DNA of 64,000 nucleotides from Oscillospiraceae bacterium (GTDB lineage Bacteria > Bacillota > Clostridia > Oscillospirales > Ruminococcaceae): positions 95,198 to 159,197 of the forward strand of contig JAUNSK010000006.1 in assembly GCA_030539275.1 (NCBI GenBank), written 5' to 3'. Positions 9,001-16,861 of this stretch are shown here, piece after piece; position 1 is the stretch's first letter, and every line of letters starts with the position of its first letter. The notes beneath the pieces are model-generated. The model did no database searches. It worked only from the letters and a program-made list of their open reading frames with translations, and had not been told where the DNA came from. The translations under genes were made by a program, and so were the position numbers.

Positions 9001-10389
9001 AGTCAGTGTGATAAACTGAATAATGAGAAAAAAACTATTGAATCTGATAAAAATGAAAAGTATGAGACAAGAATGAAATTAATGTCAAAGAGGGAAGTAG
9101 CTCAGGAAAAACTATATGATTTTTCTCCTGATAAAACTCCTCTGTCTGTAAATGAAATATCAGACTGCATTCATAAGGATGTCATCAGAGAAAAGAACTC
9201 GCAGCTCAGCGGATATATTGATGAGTCGGAAAAGATCAATAAGAAAGCCGGAGAAATAAAAATAATACTGGATTCACAAGGTGATTATACGAAAGATTTA
9301 AATCTGCGTATAAATACAGTTGAGATAGAAAGTGACCCGTCCGCACAAAGACAGCGTATTTCAGACCTGATAGCAAAAGCTTCAAAAGAATTCAGTATTG
9401 CAGAGCATGATTTCAGGCAGGAAATTGATGAGATGAAAAAAAGGCTTGATAAAAGAGATGATTTTGCTCAGGTATTTGATGATATATATTCTGTTATAGC
9501 AAGAGAAAGTGAAGACGGTGACAAATATAGAACACTCAGCGTTCATATGCAGGATCAGGCAGCAACTCTGAGTAAGCTTATTAATGCACTTGATACTGAT
9601 CTTTCAAAGCTTGATGAGAAAAAAGAATTTCTTATAGAACAGTGTCAGCGGCAGGGAAAATATATTTACGATGAACTTAAAACCATATCTGCTGGTTCAA
9701 AGGTCAAAATAAACGGTCACAGTACACCTGTTGTCATGCTAAAGCTTGATCTGAATGAAGAAATTGATGAAAGTGCTGCGAGGTCACGCATTGAGACAGA
9801 AACTCAGACAGGTATCCGTGAATATCTTGATGCGGTTGAAAAAAATGATGATGAAACTTCGCTTATGAAAATTGCAGACAGGATAGTCAGCAGCAGAAAT
9901 CTTCTGAACAAATACACCGGAAGAGACAGCATTTCAGTCAGGGTCTACAAGATCGATGTCAACGAAAAGAACGGAACGTACAGAACCTGGGAACAGTCAC
10001 TTGTCAAAAACAGCGGTGGTGAGTGCTTCGTAGTCTATTTTTCAGTTTTACTTTCTGTTATGAGCTACGCAAGATCATCCGAAGCATGTGCGTCAGCACC
10101 GGGAATAAAAGCCGGAAGTGTACTCATCCTCGACAATCCATTCGGCGCGATCACTTCATCCCATCTTCTCGAACCGATGTTCCAGATAGCCCGAAAGTTC
10201 AGAGTCCAGCTCATATGTCTGTCCGATATCAGCAAATGCAACATAACAAAATGCTTCGATACCGTAATCAGAATAACGATCCGAAAACTTCAGTTCTCAA
10301 ACTACGAGATATTAACCCCCGAACGCGACGACCAGCTAGAACAAACCGAACACGCCTTCTACAAAACCCAGCAAATAAGTATGTTCTGA
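6025..10389 (+). CDS. jetC: Wadjet system SMC-like ATPase JetC (MukB-like)
   Basis: A 1454-residue protein that starts at the ATG at 6025, behind AGGAGG. The N-terminal head contains a Walker A motif, ALANGGGKS (residues about 41-49). Long coiled-coil arms, dense in E/K/Q/S, run from about residue 300 to 1250. They are interrupted near residues 600-750 by a hinge-like region rich in aromatic residues and glycine. The C-terminal head has the ABC signature NSGGECF (from about 1329) and Walker B SVLILDNPFG (about 1365-1374). The DNPF form in place of DEP is usual for MukB/JetC ATPases. This is the loop-extruding motor of Wadjet. All ATPase motifs are intact, unlike the upstream jetD-like fragment. 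Three 100-bp repeats begin 12 bp after the stop codon. Confidence 0.88.
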   Translation: MPQISKIRVVNCWYNNGKRLIPDETFDFLSPSAQPNNTLIALANGGGKSVLVQMMLQPVCPLRSLGRRIGDYFEKASDHCYILLEWKLDGSNEYLLTGISISAGARTDSEDENENKTRTLKHYTFTAKYIPSGTSDYTLDNLPLSSMENGQFKAQSFSFVRDLAKNKNNITVFSDSEHEKYRHELLNHGISRFEWENVISKVNLVEGGLIKYFEAFRTSDSLINNLLIKTIEDNQNSSGDDQSLKNLFINYSGEYSRLRENEERRGFAAQVRDEITGKLTGVEHLRELSDELASSQAVMRGFIKALGVKYQQLRKSEDDIARKTASLKDDIRHLRFEEASLVYYKADSLYSDADAEYIKALNKLEDTQFNYNDTEKKLRIMKCAHENDQIRRLTGEKQGAAIAIDQLSGNSEYLNRSQKLGYSIYFKADKEAKETDFSINDLNNKIIESDQVLEQAKKQKKELQTQYSRIKSEADTMSGRLISLDESISKKAAMLELDLVRKLDASYQTDCITDERKKLEDRRNEICEERQSLCNEKAELEKRKKEIIKEEIALTVKINELKASIDVQEKNLDEYNTASEKINELCQLFSLPDDSIYNGRLTQVILNAVKQVKAESEGISHRIILQNEQIEAAKKGCLHIPHAVLKYLDSTSIEYQTCEKYLRSGSYSKEKISQMLTIMPQLAFGIAVFDDDYEKILADSSAQWLPCVVPVFRYDDIAECAKGNSVISNRMISCYSKRYFDDPDGCCHDFENSLNSLKESYNFQQDRIKKLDDYIGICSAFTYASDFKEKQTLKIQSIKNDISKANTELSQTQASAGKTDERINEITVLSGNLDKESNAVNSELSSLNELFQDCENCHKYLEEISAMSSQLKDIETRSNKAEQIISEQTAVSGDLKASLRNAAEIKSKLNGYLEQFRDYKPTEILDDDIESLISQLSKLNENQNKSIEELNKVIERCTGEISRCRKEISRLGIEEELYAGVMYSGEREEELISQCDKLNNEKKTIESDKNEKYETRMKLMSKREVAQEKLYDFSPDKTPLSVNEISDCIHKDVIREKNSQLSGYIDESEKINKKAGEIKIILDSQGDYTKDLNLRINTVEIESDPSAQRQRISDLIAKASKEFSIAEHDFRQEIDEMKKRLDKRDDFAQVFDDIYSVIARESEDGDKYRTLSVHMQDQAATLSKLINALDTDLSKLDEKKEFLIEQCQRQGKYIYDELKTISAGSKVKINGHSTPVVMLKLDLNEEIDESAARSRIETETQTGIREYLDAVEKNDDETSLMKIADRIVSSRNLLNKYTGRDSISVRVYKIDVNEKNGTYRTWEQSLVKNSGGECFVVYFSVLLSVMSYARSSEACASAPGIKAGSVLILDNPFGAITSSHLLEPMFQIARKFRVQLICLSDISKCNITKCFDTVIRITIRKLQFSNYEILTPERDDQLEQTEHAFYKTQQISMF

Positions 10390-10400
10390 CCCCCGTTTTC

Positions 10401-10700
10401 CTATGAATCACCGAAGGTTCAGGGCGACCGGAAAGCCCTGATCGCCTCCGCAGAGGCGAAACTTCTGAAAGACAATAAAAACTATTTATATCTGTAAAAA
10501 CTATGAATCACCGAAGGTTCAGGGCGATCGGAAAGCCCTGATCGCCTCCGCAGAGGCGAAACTTCTGAAAGATAATAAAAACCATTTATATCTGTAAAAA
10601 CTATGAATCACCGAAGGTTCAGGGCGACCGGAAAGCCCTGATCGCTTCCGCAGAAGCGAAACATCTGAAAGACAATTCTAAACATATTAAAAGGAGACAA
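10401..10700 (+). repeat. Three 100-bp tandem repeats encoding a branched RNA-like fold
   Basis: Units start at 10401, 10501 and 10601, each beginning CTATGAATCACCGAAGG, with a period of exactly 100 bp. Units 1 and 2 differ at three or four bases; unit 3 diverges in its last 20 bases where the next gene's ribosome site begins. Each unit holds CAGGGC/GCCCTG with a 9-base loop. It also holds TCGCCTC/GAGGCGA around a CGCA tetraloop, and both hairpins are enclosed by GAAGGTT/AACTTC, giving a three-way junction. In unit 3 the second stem reads TCGCTTC/GAAGCGA, so a C-G pair became T-A on both sides. That compensatory change argues for selection on structure. Leftward reading frames through the repeat encode an ASAEAIRAFRSP-like peptide, which I take as spurious. 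Confidence 0.85.
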
Positions 10701-10702
10701 CT

Positions 10703-11161
10703 ATGACAATCACAAAAATAACACTCCAGACCTATGACGAGGCCATCACCCTTGTAAAAAGAGTATTTATGAAATTTGAAGCCCCCGAATACCCCGAAGA
10801 GGGTATTAAAACCTTCATGGATTTTGTAGATAACAAAGCTGAGGCATCGCAACTCGAAATGTACGGTGCATTTGTCGACAATACTCTCGCCGGAATCATT
10901 GCAACCCGCATGAGCGGCAAACATATCTCATTATTCTTCGTAGATGAAAAATATCAGGGCAGGGGAATAGGCAGTGCTCTGATGAAATACATGATTAATC
11001 GTAATGAAAATGAGTATATAACAGTAAACTCGTCACCCTATGCCGTAGAAATATATAAAAATCTAGGCTTTAAAGCAATGGACAAAGAAAAAATCACTGA
11101 CGGCATCAGATATACCCCTATGAAGTACAGAAATACAGGTATGACTGATTTTAATAATTAA
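10703..11161 (+). CDS. GNAT-family N-acetyltransferase
   Basis: A 152-residue protein starting at the ATG at 10703 behind AAAGGAG. The acetyl-CoA-binding core is visible as FFVDEKYQGRGIGSALMKYM (residues about 74-93), with the R/Q-x-x-G-x-G/A loop QGRGIG. The next strand, ITVNSSPYAVEIYKNLGF, is the usual GNAT motif B ending in Y-x-x-x-G-F. The N-terminal half is the variable substrate-binding part. Substrate cannot be told. The gene stands alone, between the 100-bp repeat array and a convergent terminator. If the repeat array is transcribed from the left, it would form this gene's leader. Confidence 0.88.
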   Translation: MTITKITLQTYDEAITLVKRVFMKFEAPEYPEEGIKTFMDFVDNKAEASQLEMYGAFVDNTLAGIIATRMSGKHISLFFVDEKYQGRGIGSALMKYMINRNENEYITVNSSPYAVEIYKNLGFKAMDKEKITDGIRYTPMKYRNTGMTDFNN

Positions 11162-11181
11162 AACTGTAATGTAAAATATAG

Positions 11182-11230
11182 AAACAGCATTGGGTACATA
11201 TTTTTATGACTCAATGCTGTTTTATTTATA
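11182..11230. terminator. Bidirectional terminator between convergent genes
   Basis: AAACAGCATTGGGT pairs with ACTCAATGCTGTTT (14 bp, one G-U) around a 13-base loop, followed by TTTATTTAT on the right. It separates the GNAT gene from the leftward ABC permease gene. Confidence 0.75.
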
Positions 11231-11257
11231 GGTTTATATAACTTTAAAAGAATATTA

Positions 11258-11989
11258 TTATGCAAGTCTCGGTTTGTTCTTCCATCTGATATTAACGGCC
11301 ATAAAAATAATACCAAAAATAACATAGCACCCTCTTGCAGCCAGCCATATAACATTGTATGTAAAATCCGGCTCACCGTCATTATTCACAGGAAGTGTCA
11401 GAGGATATGATGAAAAGAACCGGGAACCAAACAGATCATATGCACCGGTTGATCCTGCAAAACCTAAAGCAAATGATATGATTATCAGCAGATAAATAAG
11501 GCTCTGATGTATTCTTCCCAGAAGACTGCCAAGTGATGAAATAAACACGAAACAAGGAACTGTCACAAGTATGCAGGGCAAAAAATAGTCACTGAAACTG
11601 TAATAATGAAAACAGCACATAAAGAATATTATATTCACAGCAGATGTCAGGACAACAAAAATTATGAAGCTCGCAAACAGCACGGCGCAGCGGATAAACT
11701 GTATCTGTGTATCTGTCACCGGTGCAGCCAGAATCAGTTTTTCAGCTGTCTTTTGTTGCTTACTATAATACTGCGCCTGTATAAGAAGTATAGCAGCAAT
11801 TTCGAACGGAAGTATTTTACCTGCAAAAGTACAGAAACTCCATACTGAAAACGGCGCTGTATATGCAATTCCCTGAATAATATCTGTTGTGAATGTGTAC
11901 CATGCATACACCAGATTTGCAAGCAGCATTATAAGAAAAAACCAGCTGAATACAAATCGTCTCAGCTCATACCAGAAAGCTTTAATCAA
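11258..11989 (-). CDS. ABC-2-type transporter permease subunit
   Basis: A 243-residue integral membrane protein (MIKAFWYELRRFVFSWFFLI at the N-terminus) with six predicted membrane spans of mostly Leu/Ile/Phe/Val, near residues 15-35, 55-75, 100-125, 135-155, 165-190 and 215-235. The basic N-terminal helix before span 1 and the order of spans are those of ABC-2 exporters. Its start overlaps the end of the upstream permease gene by 8 bp, so the two are translationally coupled and likely form a heterodimer. The ATP-binding subunit is two genes upstream. Cargo is unknown. The gene is the last of a leftward operon and ends at a bidirectional terminator. Confidence 0.75.
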   Translation of the reverse strand: MIKAFWYELRRFVFSWFFLIMLLANLVYAWYTFTTDIIQGIAYTAPFSVWSFCTFAGKILPFEIAAILLIQAQYYSKQQKTAEKLILAAPVTDTQIQFIRCAVLFASFIIFVVLTSAVNIIFFMCCFHYYSFSDYFLPCILVTVPCFVFISSLGSLLGRIHQSLIYLLIIISFALGFAGSTGAYDLFGSRFFSSYPLTLPVNNDGEPDFTYNVIWLAARGCYVIFGIIFMAVNIRWKNKPRLA

Positions 11990-14147
11990 GTGACAGCGCC
12001 TCCTTACTTAATCCACAGTAATCAAGAAAATCCTTGAATGAAATTTGTTTTAAGAGATCCTCAGATATGCAGTCAGAATACATTTGTCTGATGATCTCAT
12101 CCATTTTTTCTGAGCCGACAAGTTTTTCTGCTTTAATAATCATGAGAGGAAGTCGTGCACAAAAGTTTGTTTCGTTATTTTCGGCCGTTATACTCTGCTG
12201 ATATCTCTCAGGAAGATATTTAAGGTATTCCGGATGACGGTTATAAAATTTTTTGCTTTGAGAGTCTACAGCCTCCTGCCATTTATCTATATAGTATTTC
12301 TTAACATACAATTCACCGTATTTTTCTTTTTGAATGCGATATAAACTGTAATACTCAAATCCTATACTAGACCAGAGTTCTTCATTTTTACAGCGCAGGC
12401 CGCCATATCTCGTCCACTTACTGACAACGGATAGGATAATGTAATCATTTTTGTGTATATTGTTTTGATTGGTCGCTGATGTGTAAGACGGAAAATAATC
12501 CTCAGTCCATTCAATCACGTCCGGGCTTACATATGTCACTCCACTTTTTTGCATAAATGCCAGTTGCTTTTCATCAGTATATTTAAGCTCTCCTATATGC
12601 CTGAGACAATAATCATAAGCTTCACATATAGCCTGTTCAACATTGTAATCTTTTATTGTTTTCTCAAAATCCTTTTGATAGATCAGGTTAATGTCTGTGT
12701 CTGAAGCAGTTAATGTGTCAGTGACCATATCTGCTGCTGTAAAGTCAACAAAGTCATTTTCCCATTTTCCTGTCCAGGTTTTTGTCCCATCCCCGTTATC
12801 TGTATAATCTGTCATTGCTTTATAGTTCAGATAAGGACTAAGTTTTCCAGGTATAGTTACATCAATAGTACTGGCAAGACAGTTGCTGACATTGAGCTCA
12901 GGCAGTAATCCTTGTTCTCCAAAAGTTATATAGTTATTATCTATGCAGCGGGCATAAGTGTAATATTGAAAGCGGTTCTCAGTAGTCGGCATTCCTTCAT
13001 ATTCAATTACCAGTGTAGTACCCTGTGTATATGGCAGTGTAAAATATGTACAGCATAAGTCATCTACAACTTTCTTGTCTGTTCTGTAATCAACATTCAG
13101 TCCGTCATAAGTCATTTTTGTTATTTTATATCCCGGATTGAGAGCAAGCAAAGTCTCGTTCCTGAAAGGGTATGCTAACTGATATTCAGCTCGTACTGAA
13201 ACAGTACCATGCAGTGGGTTTGTTTTTACTTCAAAATGTGAATCATCAATATAAGACACATCATATAGATAATCATCCCATAAATACTTAAAGTCATAAT
13301 CTTCAGGTCCATGGTCAATAAACGGCTGATGCTTCCAGAGACAAGTGCCGGAAACAATGAACGCAGCTGCAAGGATGAGAATATAAACTTTCTTAATCCC
13401 TTTCCATATCGATGCGATCAGATTTTTCTGATATTTTCGTATGCACATCAAAGAAAACAGCCATAAACCAGCCGAGAAACAAATCCATATTATTCTCGTG
13501 TATAGTCCGATACGCAGCGGCCAGTAACTTAAAAAGTAATCCGAAAGTAAACCAGATATTGGATTGAGCCATCGCATAAAATAATTATTTTCTGCAAACT
13601 TACTCAGACTCATACAGCATAAGAGGGCATACAGGATTACAGAAAGATCAGTACGTTGGGTTATATTATAGATACCATTAACAAACAGGACAGACATACA
13701 CCATGTCGGAAGAGTAAAAATAAAAAAATATGCTAAATAAAAGCCCGGATTAAATATATGTCCCAGCCTGACAGCTGTGAAGGGCAGGTAAAGAAGAGAG
13801 CATATCACTGCAGCCATTGATGAAATAGTAAGCATGGCGAGCATTCGTGCTGTTGAATAAATAACCGGCGAAATAAATGATGCAATAATGCTGTCAGCTT
13901 TATAACTTCTGATACGTCCGGCATCATATATTGAAATACAGCCGAACAGCAAAGAACCCACTAAAGCTGCTGTCAGCACAGGATATGCAATATACAATTG
14001 AGTCAGCATTGCGTCACCGGTCCAGGTACGTTTATAGTATAAGTATCCTGACAGCGGAGAGAACAGACATAATATGCAAACTAACCAGACAGGTTTAGAC
14101 AGCATAAGTCGTTTCAGTTCAAGCTTATATATTGACAACAGTTTCAT
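11982..14147 (-). CDS. ABC-2 permease with large M1-aminopeptidase-like exterior domain
   Basis: I start this gene at the ATG at 14147 (MKLLSIYKLELKRLM), because GGGAGG lies just upstream and just after the ATPase gene's stop at 14152; an in-frame extension to 14207 would overlap that gene. The protein is 721 residues. Residues 1-270 hold an ABC-2 permease with about six spans and a seventh near 270-290. Residues about 300-720 are extracytoplasmic. They begin like the beta-rich N-terminal domain of M1 peptidases (Y-D-G-L-N-V-D-Y-R, then YARCIDNNYITFGEQGLLPE) and continue into a helical region. I find no HExxH zinc motif, so this part is probably a non-catalytic M1-like domain. Similar permease-M1 fusions occur in clostridial ABC exporters. 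Function unknown. Confidence 0.75.
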   Translation of the reverse strand: MKLLSIYKLELKRLMLSKPVWLVCILCLFSPLSGYLYYKRTWTGDAMLTQLYIAYPVLTAALVGSLLFGCISIYDAGRIRSYKADSIIASFISPVIYSTARMLAMLTISSMAAVICSLLYLPFTAVRLGHIFNPGFYLAYFFIFTLPTWCMSVLFVNGIYNITQRTDLSVILYALLCCMSLSKFAENNYFMRWLNPISGLLSDYFLSYWPLRIGLYTRIIWICFSAGLWLFSLMCIRKYQKNLIASIWKGIKKVYILILAAAFIVSGTCLWKHQPFIDHGPEDYDFKYLWDDYLYDVSYIDDSHFEVKTNPLHGTVSVRAEYQLAYPFRNETLLALNPGYKITKMTYDGLNVDYRTDKKVVDDLCCTYFTLPYTQGTTLVIEYEGMPTTENRFQYYTYARCIDNNYITFGEQGLLPELNVSNCLASTIDVTIPGKLSPYLNYKAMTDYTDNGDGTKTWTGKWENDFVDFTAADMVTDTLTASDTDINLIYQKDFEKTIKDYNVEQAICEAYDYCLRHIGELKYTDEKQLAFMQKSGVTYVSPDVIEWTEDYFPSYTSATNQNNIHKNDYIILSVVSKWTRYGGLRCKNEELWSSIGFEYYSLYRIQKEKYGELYVKKYYIDKWQEAVDSQSKKFYNRHPEYLKYLPERYQQSITAENNETNFCARLPLMIIKAEKLVGSEKMDEIIRQMYSDCISEDLLKQISFKDFLDYCGLSKEALSLD

Positions 14148-14151
14148 TACG

Positions 14152-15006
14152 CTATTCCTCCCTGTGAATACAGTACAGGTAAGCATCTTCAAGTGTCGGC
14201 TCTGCATCCTGTGTAAAAAAAGGCATCTGATGTGCTACAATACGGTACTGTATACCGTCAGATACATTGATCTTTGATATAACATGACACTTGTCCGGCA
14301 AGTCCCTTTCAGAAGCTGCTGTAAAAGTACCGACATGACCCTTTGCCTTACATATAAGATCTGACGGTGAGCCATCATAAAGTATCATTCCGTCATATAT
14401 AACGAGAACACGGCTGCACGCAGCCTGGACATCCTCAACAATATGAGTCGAAAGCAATACTATTTTATCCTGTGCCATATCAGAAAAAATATTACGGAAT
14501 CGGACACGTTCTTCAGGATCAAGGCCAACTGTCGGTTCATCAAGAATCAGCAGCTGCGGGTCACCTGTGATTGCCTGGGCAATTCCCACACGCTGACGCT
14601 GTCCGCCTGACAAATTTCTGATGCGGACTTTTTTATATTCGGTTAAGCCGGTTTTCTCGATTACTTTCTCAACTGCTTTCCTGTCTTTTATGCCTTTCAA
14701 TGCTGATATGTAGTCAAGAAACTGCCAGACAGTAAGTTCATCATACAAACCAAAACTCTGCGGCAGGTATCCAAGCTGTGATTTCAGTTTCTTTTCCTGA
14801 GAAAGCAGCGGTTTGCCATTAAGCATGATTTTTCCTTTGGTAGGGATCAGTCCGGCGATCAGCAGCTTCATCAGCGTTGTTTTTCCTGCACCGTTCGGAC
14901 CAAGTATTCCTATAAATCCGTTATCCTGTGCGTGAAAAGATATGTCCGCAAGTGCTTTTTTACCTGACGGGTATATCATTGTAACATTTTCTGCATCCAG
15001 TTGCAT
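14152..15006 (-). CDS. ABC transporter ATP-binding protein (ABC-2 exporter)
   Basis: A 284-residue ATPase. Walker A is GPNGAGKTT (residues about 37-45), the signature LSGGQRQRVGIAQ is near 133-145, Walker B LLILDEPT is near 153-160, and the switch histidine lies in STHIVEDV. The Q-loop reads YLPQSFGLYDELT, typical of CcmA/NatA-type exporters. I use the ATG at 15006; a TTG two codons earlier is equally possible, and neither has a strong ribosome site. It precedes two permease genes on the same strand, separated by only a few bases, so all three form one exporter. An esterase lipoprotein gene and a two-component system lie upstream on the same strand and may be functionally linked. Confidence 0.9.
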   Translation of the reverse strand: MQLDAENVTMIYPSGKKALADISFHAQDNGFIGILGPNGAGKTTLMKLLIAGLIPTKGKIMLNGKPLLSQEKKLKSQLGYLPQSFGLYDELTVWQFLDYISALKGIKDRKAVEKVIEKTGLTEYKKVRIRNLSGGQRQRVGIAQAITGDPQLLILDEPTVGLDPEERVRFRNIFSDMAQDKIVLLSTHIVEDVQAACSRVLVIYDGMILYDGSPSDLICKAKGHVGTFTAASERDLPDKCHVISKINVSDGIQYRIVAHQMPFFTQDAEPTLEDAYLYCIHREE

Positions 15007-15155
15007 AGTCAATTTTGGTATAATCAGATCATCTCCCGGCAGGAGATCAGATTACACATTTCCTTTCTGAAAAATATATATGTAATGTAGATACTTCGGT
15101 TTATCCTCAGTGGAAAACAAGGAAGTGCCGGGGTGCGGTCACAGCGCAGATGTTA

Positions 15156-16691
15156 TCATTTCTTATAGTACTCAAGAAAAAAGGTCCTGAACATTTCCGG
15201 AATATACTCATAGTGATTAGAACCCTCATAGATCTTACATTCGACTGAAGATATCCCATATGTTTTCATTCTTTCCATGAGGTTTGAAACTCCTTCAAGA
15301 GTAGAGTCATTTTCACCGTAATACTGTGCGTAATCCGCATCTTCATTTTCTCCGCCGGACACGTAAATAGATTTTTCAAGTCTGTCATTTCTGTCAAAAT
15401 ATCCGTACTCGGATTTGTATTCGCCGTTATTATTAAAGTAAGGAGACCAGAAGGCAGGACTTCCTATAATGTAATTATGAAATGGCTGATTTGCGTACTG
15501 ATCTGAATTAAATGCAGCATAGTGAGTAAATACTCCGCCAAGCGAATGTCCGTATAGTGTGGAATGTTCATAATCAATTTTGTATTCATCACCCAGGTAC
15601 GGCATAAGATTATCGGTAATGAAATTCAGAAACTGTTCTTTTTTATCGCAGAAATACTCTCCTCTGATACCGTTATCTGTTCCATCAATACTGAAGTCAT
15701 AGCCTATGCTCACCAGAAGTACATCCTGTGTTTCTTTGTTCTTCATCATTTTTCTCAGTGCCGGATGATCTCCGAATCTCCATACGCCATCTGTCATAAC
15801 AAACACAGGATAAGTTTCTGATTTATTAAAATCAGGCGGGAGCGTCACATGAACGATAAATGTTGTATCAAGCTCCTCATCATATACGGATATCTCTTTT
15901 ACCGAATCGATAATTTCCGAAACCTCACTGGCATTAAATTCCCAGTTGTTCTTCGCATCCGTTGTAGCAGAATAATCAATGGAGTCAATATGTATGTCTG
16001 TTACCTCATATGTTTTATTGATAACGCTGTCAAAAATAACAAGCATATCATTATATTCCTGATCGGCCTCTTCCTGAGTCATTAGTCCGTCTGACACATC
16101 TTTATTTATATATTCTCTGTACCATGGTTTGAATTCCTCAAAGTTATTGAATTTACATTCTTCGGGTCTGTCGTTATTCTCTGAGTCTGCAGCAGAGCTT
16201 GCGGTCTGCATCACAGAATATGACATCTGACCGCCGTCATAATTATAAGGAGGCATAAATCCTGAATACCTTCTGCCGTCAATAACTACCGTTCGTATGC
16301 TCTTAATGTCATCATTTATCATTGCCTTATATGACATGGTATAGTTATTGTATTGTTCTTCTTTGAACTGCGATTTAACATCACTTTGCCGGATCCACTC
16401 AAGATAATCGTTGCCATCCCACACATCGATCTGTACAACCTGTTTATCTGAAGGGGAATCCGAAGTATCAGACTCATCCTCATCAAGCAGCGAGAATCTG
16501 CCTACAGAAACACTGCTTTTTTCCTTTTGACTCATATAGTTTACAAGTTTTTCAGACTGCTGTCCGATAACGCTGCTGCTGTTGGCATTGCTTTCAGGTG
16601 GTGACGGTTCTTTCTCATTTTGGGCACAAGCTGATAAACTGATCAGTACTGTCATGGATAATAATAATGCTGCAGCTCTTTTCTTTTTCAT
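15156..16691 (-). CDS. Lipoprotein esterase (enterochelin esterase / PF00756-like)
   Basis: A 511-residue protein. The N-terminus MKKKRAAALLLSMTVLISLSAC is a lipoprotein signal with the lipobox LSAC and acylated Cys22. A low-complexity Ser/Asn/Asp linker follows to about residue 80. The C-terminal 280 residues are an alpha/beta hydrolase of the enterochelin-esterase type. They include FIVHVTLPPDFNKSETYPVF, FVMTDGVW, the nucleophile elbow YGHSLGGVFTHYAAF, and a late histidine in SNHYEYIPEMF. The enzyme should therefore be tethered outside the membrane and hydrolyse ester bonds, possibly in acylated polysaccharide or siderophores. The true substrate is not evident. The region of residues 80-230 matches nothing I recognise. 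Confidence 0.8.
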   Translation of the reverse strand: MKKKRAAALLLSMTVLISLSACAQNEKEPSPPESNANSSSVIGQQSEKLVNYMSQKEKSSVSVGRFSLLDEDESDTSDSPSDKQVVQIDVWDGNDYLEWIRQSDVKSQFKEEQYNNYTMSYKAMINDDIKSIRTVVIDGRRYSGFMPPYNYDGGQMSYSVMQTASSAADSENNDRPEECKFNNFEEFKPWYREYINKDVSDGLMTQEEADQEYNDMLVIFDSVINKTYEVTDIHIDSIDYSATTDAKNNWEFNASEVSEIIDSVKEISVYDEELDTTFIVHVTLPPDFNKSETYPVFVMTDGVWRFGDHPALRKMMKNKETQDVLLVSIGYDFSIDGTDNGIRGEYFCDKKEQFLNFITDNLMPYLGDEYKIDYEHSTLYGHSLGGVFTHYAAFNSDQYANQPFHNYIIGSPAFWSPYFNNNGEYKSEYGYFDRNDRLEKSIYVSGGENEDADYAQYYGENDSTLEGVSNLMERMKTYGISSVECKIYEGSNHYEYIPEMFRTFFLEYYKK

Positions 16692-16821
16692 GTTCGATAC
16701 ATCTTCTTTCGATTATAATTAATATTTTACTGCGGGCTGAAATATTTACAGGTTACCCTATGAATATATTATACCAGATTCTGTGCAGACTGAATCTGTA
16801 GTTTATGTGAAGATTTAAGTG

Positions 16822-16861
16822 AATAAAAAATAAGGAAGCATCGTATTAAACAGATGCTTCC
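16822..16861 (-). terminator. Terminator after the sensor kinase gene (leftward)
   Basis: On the minus strand GGAAGCATC pairs with GATGCTTCC around a ten-base loop and is followed by TTATTTTTTATT. The kinase stop codon (TAA, 16846-16848) lies inside the loop. This separates the two-component genes from the esterase gene. Confidence 0.75.

Noticed and set aside
10023-10406. Rightward reading frame overlapping the jetC 3' end
   Set aside because: It lies in another frame of jetC over the conserved signature and Walker B region, has biased Arg/Pro/Thr composition and no ribosome site.
10401-10700. 100-bp tandem units as a CRISPR array
   Set aside because: The units are directly abutting with no spacers and the whole 100 bp is repeated; CRISPR repeats are much shorter with unique spacers, and no cas gene is near.
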